A stretch of DNA of 64,000 bases from Seriola aureovittata (taxonomy: Eukaryota > Chordata > Actinopteri > Carangiformes > Carangidae), in NCBI RefSeq assembly GCF_021018895.1, contig NC_079373.1, forward strand, positions 10,140,501-10,204,500, given 5' to 3'. Positions 60,385 to 64,000 of the stretch are shown here, piece by piece. The notes below the pieces were generated by a model. It was not told where the DNA came from, searched no databases, and was given only the letters and a program-made list of their open reading frames with translations. Made by a program: the position numbers and the translations under genes. The stretch's first letter is position 1, and every line of letters begins with the position of its first letter.

Positions 60385-60675
60385 AAAGGTTCTATAACTA
60401 ACATTCAGTCACACTGGTGGCTATTAAGTGAACTGCAATCGGCATCCGAAGCTAGGATCAAGTGAGCATCCTGGGCATTGGCCAAAACAGTGACGCGATT
60501 GTCGGACTGAGAAAGAAATTCAACCCTCTATGGCACTTAGATAGTCAATTTAAGGATTACCAGGAGAAGAAGAAGGGGTAGTCTACCCCCCTGTAGCCGC
60601 CAGACCATGTTGAGCTTTGACGGGAATTAATTGGGACTGCAGATAAGAGACCAGTGGCAACATAACAGTAAGTGC
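60385..60675 (+). repeat. probable teleost dispersed repeat
   Basis: Blocks include CATTCAGTCACACTGGTGGCTATTAAGTG, AGCATCCTGGGCATTGGCC, AGGAGAAGAAGAAGGGGTAG, GTAGCCGCCAGACCATGTTGAGC. I recall this order from repeated teleost DNA. The class is unknown and the ends are approximate. Confidence 0.45.
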
Positions 60676-60984
60676 ATGTAGGGAACGTTTTTAAAATTCC
60701 AAAATATCAGTAGTGGTATCAGCATAAAAAAATCAGTCAAGCTGTACCAGTCTACCAGTTGTAGACATTGATAGCCATGGGCCATCACATACTGTTTTTG
60801 TGGTTATTTTTCCCTATAGAATGTTCAGCATGCTTACTTTTTGGCAATTTTGTGGTAAGTCGACGCAGGCAGTCTATATTATTTAGTGTTTGCCATACAT
60901 TAATTTCTGTTTGGTAGCCCGTCACAATATCAACATTGACTGCCATATTCGGATTTTGTATTTATACATTATGTTTTTGGTCTT

Positions 60985-61370
60985 CTGTCTCATTCTTGTG
61001 AACACAATATCTCAGTAACATTTTGAGGGAATTTTCTCAAGTTTGGAGCAAATGCTCACTTGGACTCTGAACTGATAAGATTTTGGTGGTCAAAGGTCAA
61101 GGTAACTGTGACCTTACAAAACATGTTTCTGACCATAACTCAATAATTCATACACTAATTATAACACAAATGAACACAAATGGATAAAACATTGAAGTGA
61201 TGACATTTTATATCCAAAAGGTCAAAGATCAACTTCACTGTGACATGATAATATCTTGCAAAAACACTGTCCATTTTTCAACGCTGTAACGCAGGAACAG
61301 AGGGGCAGATTGTGACCATATTTCCTGCTACTTGACTGCTTGTTGGAGGCATATAACTGCGAGGTGTTAA
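60985..61370 (+). repeat. teleost dispersed repeat (GGTCAAAGGTCAAGG family)
   Basis: Ordered blocks: GAACACAATATCTCAGTAAC, TTGGTGGTCAAAGGTCAAGG, AACTGTGACCTTACAAAACA, CATAACTCAATAATTCATAC, GTCAAAGATCAACTTCACTGTGACATGATAAT, CAGAGGGGCAGATTGTGACCATAT. I recognise this as a very abundant percomorph repeat. The copy is diverged. Confidence 0.7.
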
Positions 61371-64000
61371 TTCTAGCTTTACTATTTCAAATGGGTATAA
61401 CCTTATTTTAATGTAAAGCTGTGTGCAGCGCATTGATTCAAAGATGGCCCGCATAGCTGATTCAATATCAACTGCTTGTGCAAGTGAATAAGGTTAATAT
61501 TAAATCTTTAACTCTGATGCTGAATGTTGCAGCTGTGGCAGCTGAAGCAGTAAACAAGACTTAGCAACTTACTTTATATACATAGATGCATATGATCATA
61601 TTGTGTTGTTTCACAAAACACTTGTTCAGATTGAGTGTTGCAAATTGCAGTTAAAACAAAGAAACTGAATTATTAAAGTCTCTTAGGAAGAATTCATTGC
61701 ATTGATTATCAATTTGATTGTTTCATTTTATTCTGCTAACATTTGCCATTTTGTAGTAAATATATATTTAAGAAAATATTTTGATTAATACAGTAATTCT
61801 CAACTGTATTTCCCTGCTTTAATAGTGTTTTGAGTCTGTTGATATTTTGTTTGGATGATTGCTGGTCCTGTGAGTAACTTATTGCTATTAAAAACTAAAA
61901 TTTTCTTCTAAATGGATTAAAATCATGCAGTCACAACCAGACTCTCGCCAAGGGAATAAACCAGAGCCAGGAGACAAATGCAACCTTTTCCCTGATTAGA
62001 TATCTACCTCATCATGCTTAAACATCAGCCATCCTGTGCAGCCATTGATTTGCCACTGGCTAAGGTTGATTTCCTCATTTGTTTCTGTGTAAACTCAGCT
62101 GAGCCCTCATGGCATTTGTGGTGCTTGGTACAAACCTGATTAGCAAGCTGCGTGGGTGTATTCACATTTACCAAGAGGCGGCTTTGACTTATCTGAAGAT
62201 GAGTTAACAATGTAGACTGGGACAATATTGGCAGTAATGACCTGTTAATGGGAACCTTCCTCTGGATGTAAGTTGGAAATGTCAGAGTTTTTACTTTGGA
62301 AATATTCCGAGCAAACATCAGGTACATGAGCACAAACACATTATTCAGCAATACAGTTATTTATTTTTCCCACTGTGAAAGTGAAAAGTGATGTAATTAG
62401 CTTCAGGTCTTCACAGAGACTACCCAGAGACTGTGGTGCGCCTCTACCCACAATTTAAGTAACAGGCTGTCTGTGCAGTTTCTGGCAGTCTCTTGTGACT
62501 TGAAGGCATTTAGGGCAAAAGGGTGATTTCCCAACATCAAAGGCTTTACACGCATACAACCATGTCTAGACAGGCTTGAAATGTATTGAAGAATAGGAGA
62601 TGTTTGGAAGAAAGAAATTGCTGAAAACTTTGGTCCAGACGAAACCAGTGGTATACAGCAAACAAAGATGTCATTCAGGTCTGTCCGCTTGAAAGTGGGC
62701 TGAGTCTACTACTCCTGGTGAGCTTAAAAACGACATAACATTTCAAAGAAGAGATGATTTCTCAATGAAAATGACTCACATTCAGTTGTCTGTCACCTGA
62801 TTGGTTTGCACAATGCATTGCTGTCTACCAACAAACTAAGACTACATAATTGCTGTTGTCCCTATAATTAAGTACTTTACATTTTTAAAGATTGCTTTAT
62901 ATTTTCTGCAGACAGTCAAAAGGAAGGTTGGGGTTTTAGCAGGTTATAACATGCAATGTTTCAAAGTATTGATTTTCTGTCACAGAAAACCTTTATTGTT
63001 TGCACTCTGTCTGCAGTGTGGGAGAGTGATGGACAAACCAATTACATAGTCTGAATAGTAAAAAGAATGCTATGTGCCTCTGTTGGTATGGTTCAGCTGT
63101 GTATTGCACTGTTTGTGGAAGGTGCTCTGCTTACTGATAGAGGGAATTGATTCAAGTGTTTCTGTCAGAGCAGGGCAACACAGACACAATGACAGTCTGA
63201 TGAAATGTTGAAATTAGGTTTCTTTGTTTTACACATTGGGGTAGCTTTGAGACAAGGATTGTCTCAGGATTATAGGCCTCGTGAGAGAAGACATTCTAAC
63301 CCTGACCTACAGCAGTAAAATAATTCAAATGTATTTTTTTGCACAATGTTGAAAATATGTAAGTAATCAATCGACTAGTTACATACTTAGTTATATTGAG
63401 TCATAATTAGGGCTGGGTATGGAATTTCAATTTTTGTGTCACATTGTGTCCGTAGTATTTCTGCACCACCATTGCGGTCATCGCCGTCATTGCAGTCAGT
63501 TTCTCTCGGTTAGGATTCCTTCAGTATCCAGTATTCCTTCAGGAGGTACGATTGACACTTAACTTGGAGCCGAATTGTCTGCACAGGTCTCCTCCTTTCC
63601 AAAACAGACAGACATGGTGATAAAAACTGGTAAAAACACTGAATAAAGCAGTTTTACATTAAAACGTGTCCCAGACAGACTGCGAGCCAAGCTGTAGCTA
63701 ACATTTAGTGTTTAAAACGTTTTTTTCTGATAACTTATTATCCAGATGTTCAGGAGGTACAGTCGAGCTGCTGCCAACGTTTGCTTAGCTTTTTTGCTCA
63801 ATTTCTGTTATAACTCCAGACATCTGATAAAAAATTCCTTCATGCAGTTAAAATGTATACTTAGTTAGCCACAAAATGAAAAGAATTGTTACTTCAATTA
63901 AAATAATAGATTTCTGAAGGTTTGAAAATTAATTAGTTAATAATTTAAGTAGACAACTCAACAAAATATATAACATACTGTAGGTTTAGTCGTTTTTAGA

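Larger units (their letters stand above)
57191..64000 (+). other. presumed intron of the unidentified gene, no exon found
   Basis: AT-rich, with a poly(A) run at 57423-57440, the nested MITEs near 58 kb and dispersed repeats near 60.4 and 61.0 kb. A fragment at about 63408 (TTAGGGCTGGGTATGGAATTTC) looks like the end of another dispersed element. No coding exon in the required phase was recognised. Confidence 0.4.

Noticed and set aside
1..64000. tRNA, rRNA, CRISPR or prokaryotic-type operons
   Set aside because: No cloverleaf, rRNA block, regular spacer array or closely packed reading frames were seen; the window is vertebrate nuclear DNA.

Overview
The window is vertebrate nuclear DNA, almost certainly from a ray-finned (percomorph-like teleost) fish. 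The support is split genes with GT-AG introns, a recognisable lhfpl3, a TRIM-family gene with the classical TRIM exon pattern, and many copies of short hAT-type MITEs and other dispersed repeats that I remember as typical of teleost genomes. All homology statements come from reading the translated sequence and from memory of the families; no search was run. No operon, CRISPR array, rRNA or tRNA gene was seen.

Layout. 1-2.6 kb: intergenic. 2.6-26.35 kb: lhfpl3 on the + strand, a four-transmembrane LHFPL protein of about 226 residues. Its coding exons are 3616-4042, 21439-21675 and a 30-nt exon at 23802-23831 that holds the stop; a 3'UTR exon starts at 24909. Intron 1 is 17.4 kb and carries several MITE or SINE-like copies, a long (GATA)n microsatellite and a 160-bp local duplication. 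26.35-30.8 kb: intergenic, with a decayed LINE ORF2 fragment (about 28.97-29.72 kb), an antisense exon/promoter-like block (29.74-30.29 kb) and an 8-bp-unit minisatellite. 30.8-37.9 kb: a complete seven-exon TRIM gene on the + strand, predicted 751 residues (RING, long disordered linker, B-box1, B-box2, coiled coil, PRY-SPRY). It is most like TRIM14 in its B-box2 and SPRY but it has a RING. A perfect interferon-stimulated response element core lies 20 bp before its start codon. 38-53.2 kb: a stretch without recognisable genes. 53.27-57.19 kb: the probable 5' end of an unidentified third gene on the + strand (noncoding first exon, then a 40-codon first coding exon) that runs out of the window. 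57.2-64 kb: its presumed first introns, with nested repeats.

The three genes are independent transcription units. The most notable material is the TRIM gene (ISRE, unusual RING spacing, candidate NLS and SUMO-interacting motif in the linker, three in-frame tandem splice donors), the small alternative 3' cassette of lhfpl3, and three separate cases of a repeat inserted inside another repeat, two with recognisable 8-bp target duplications.
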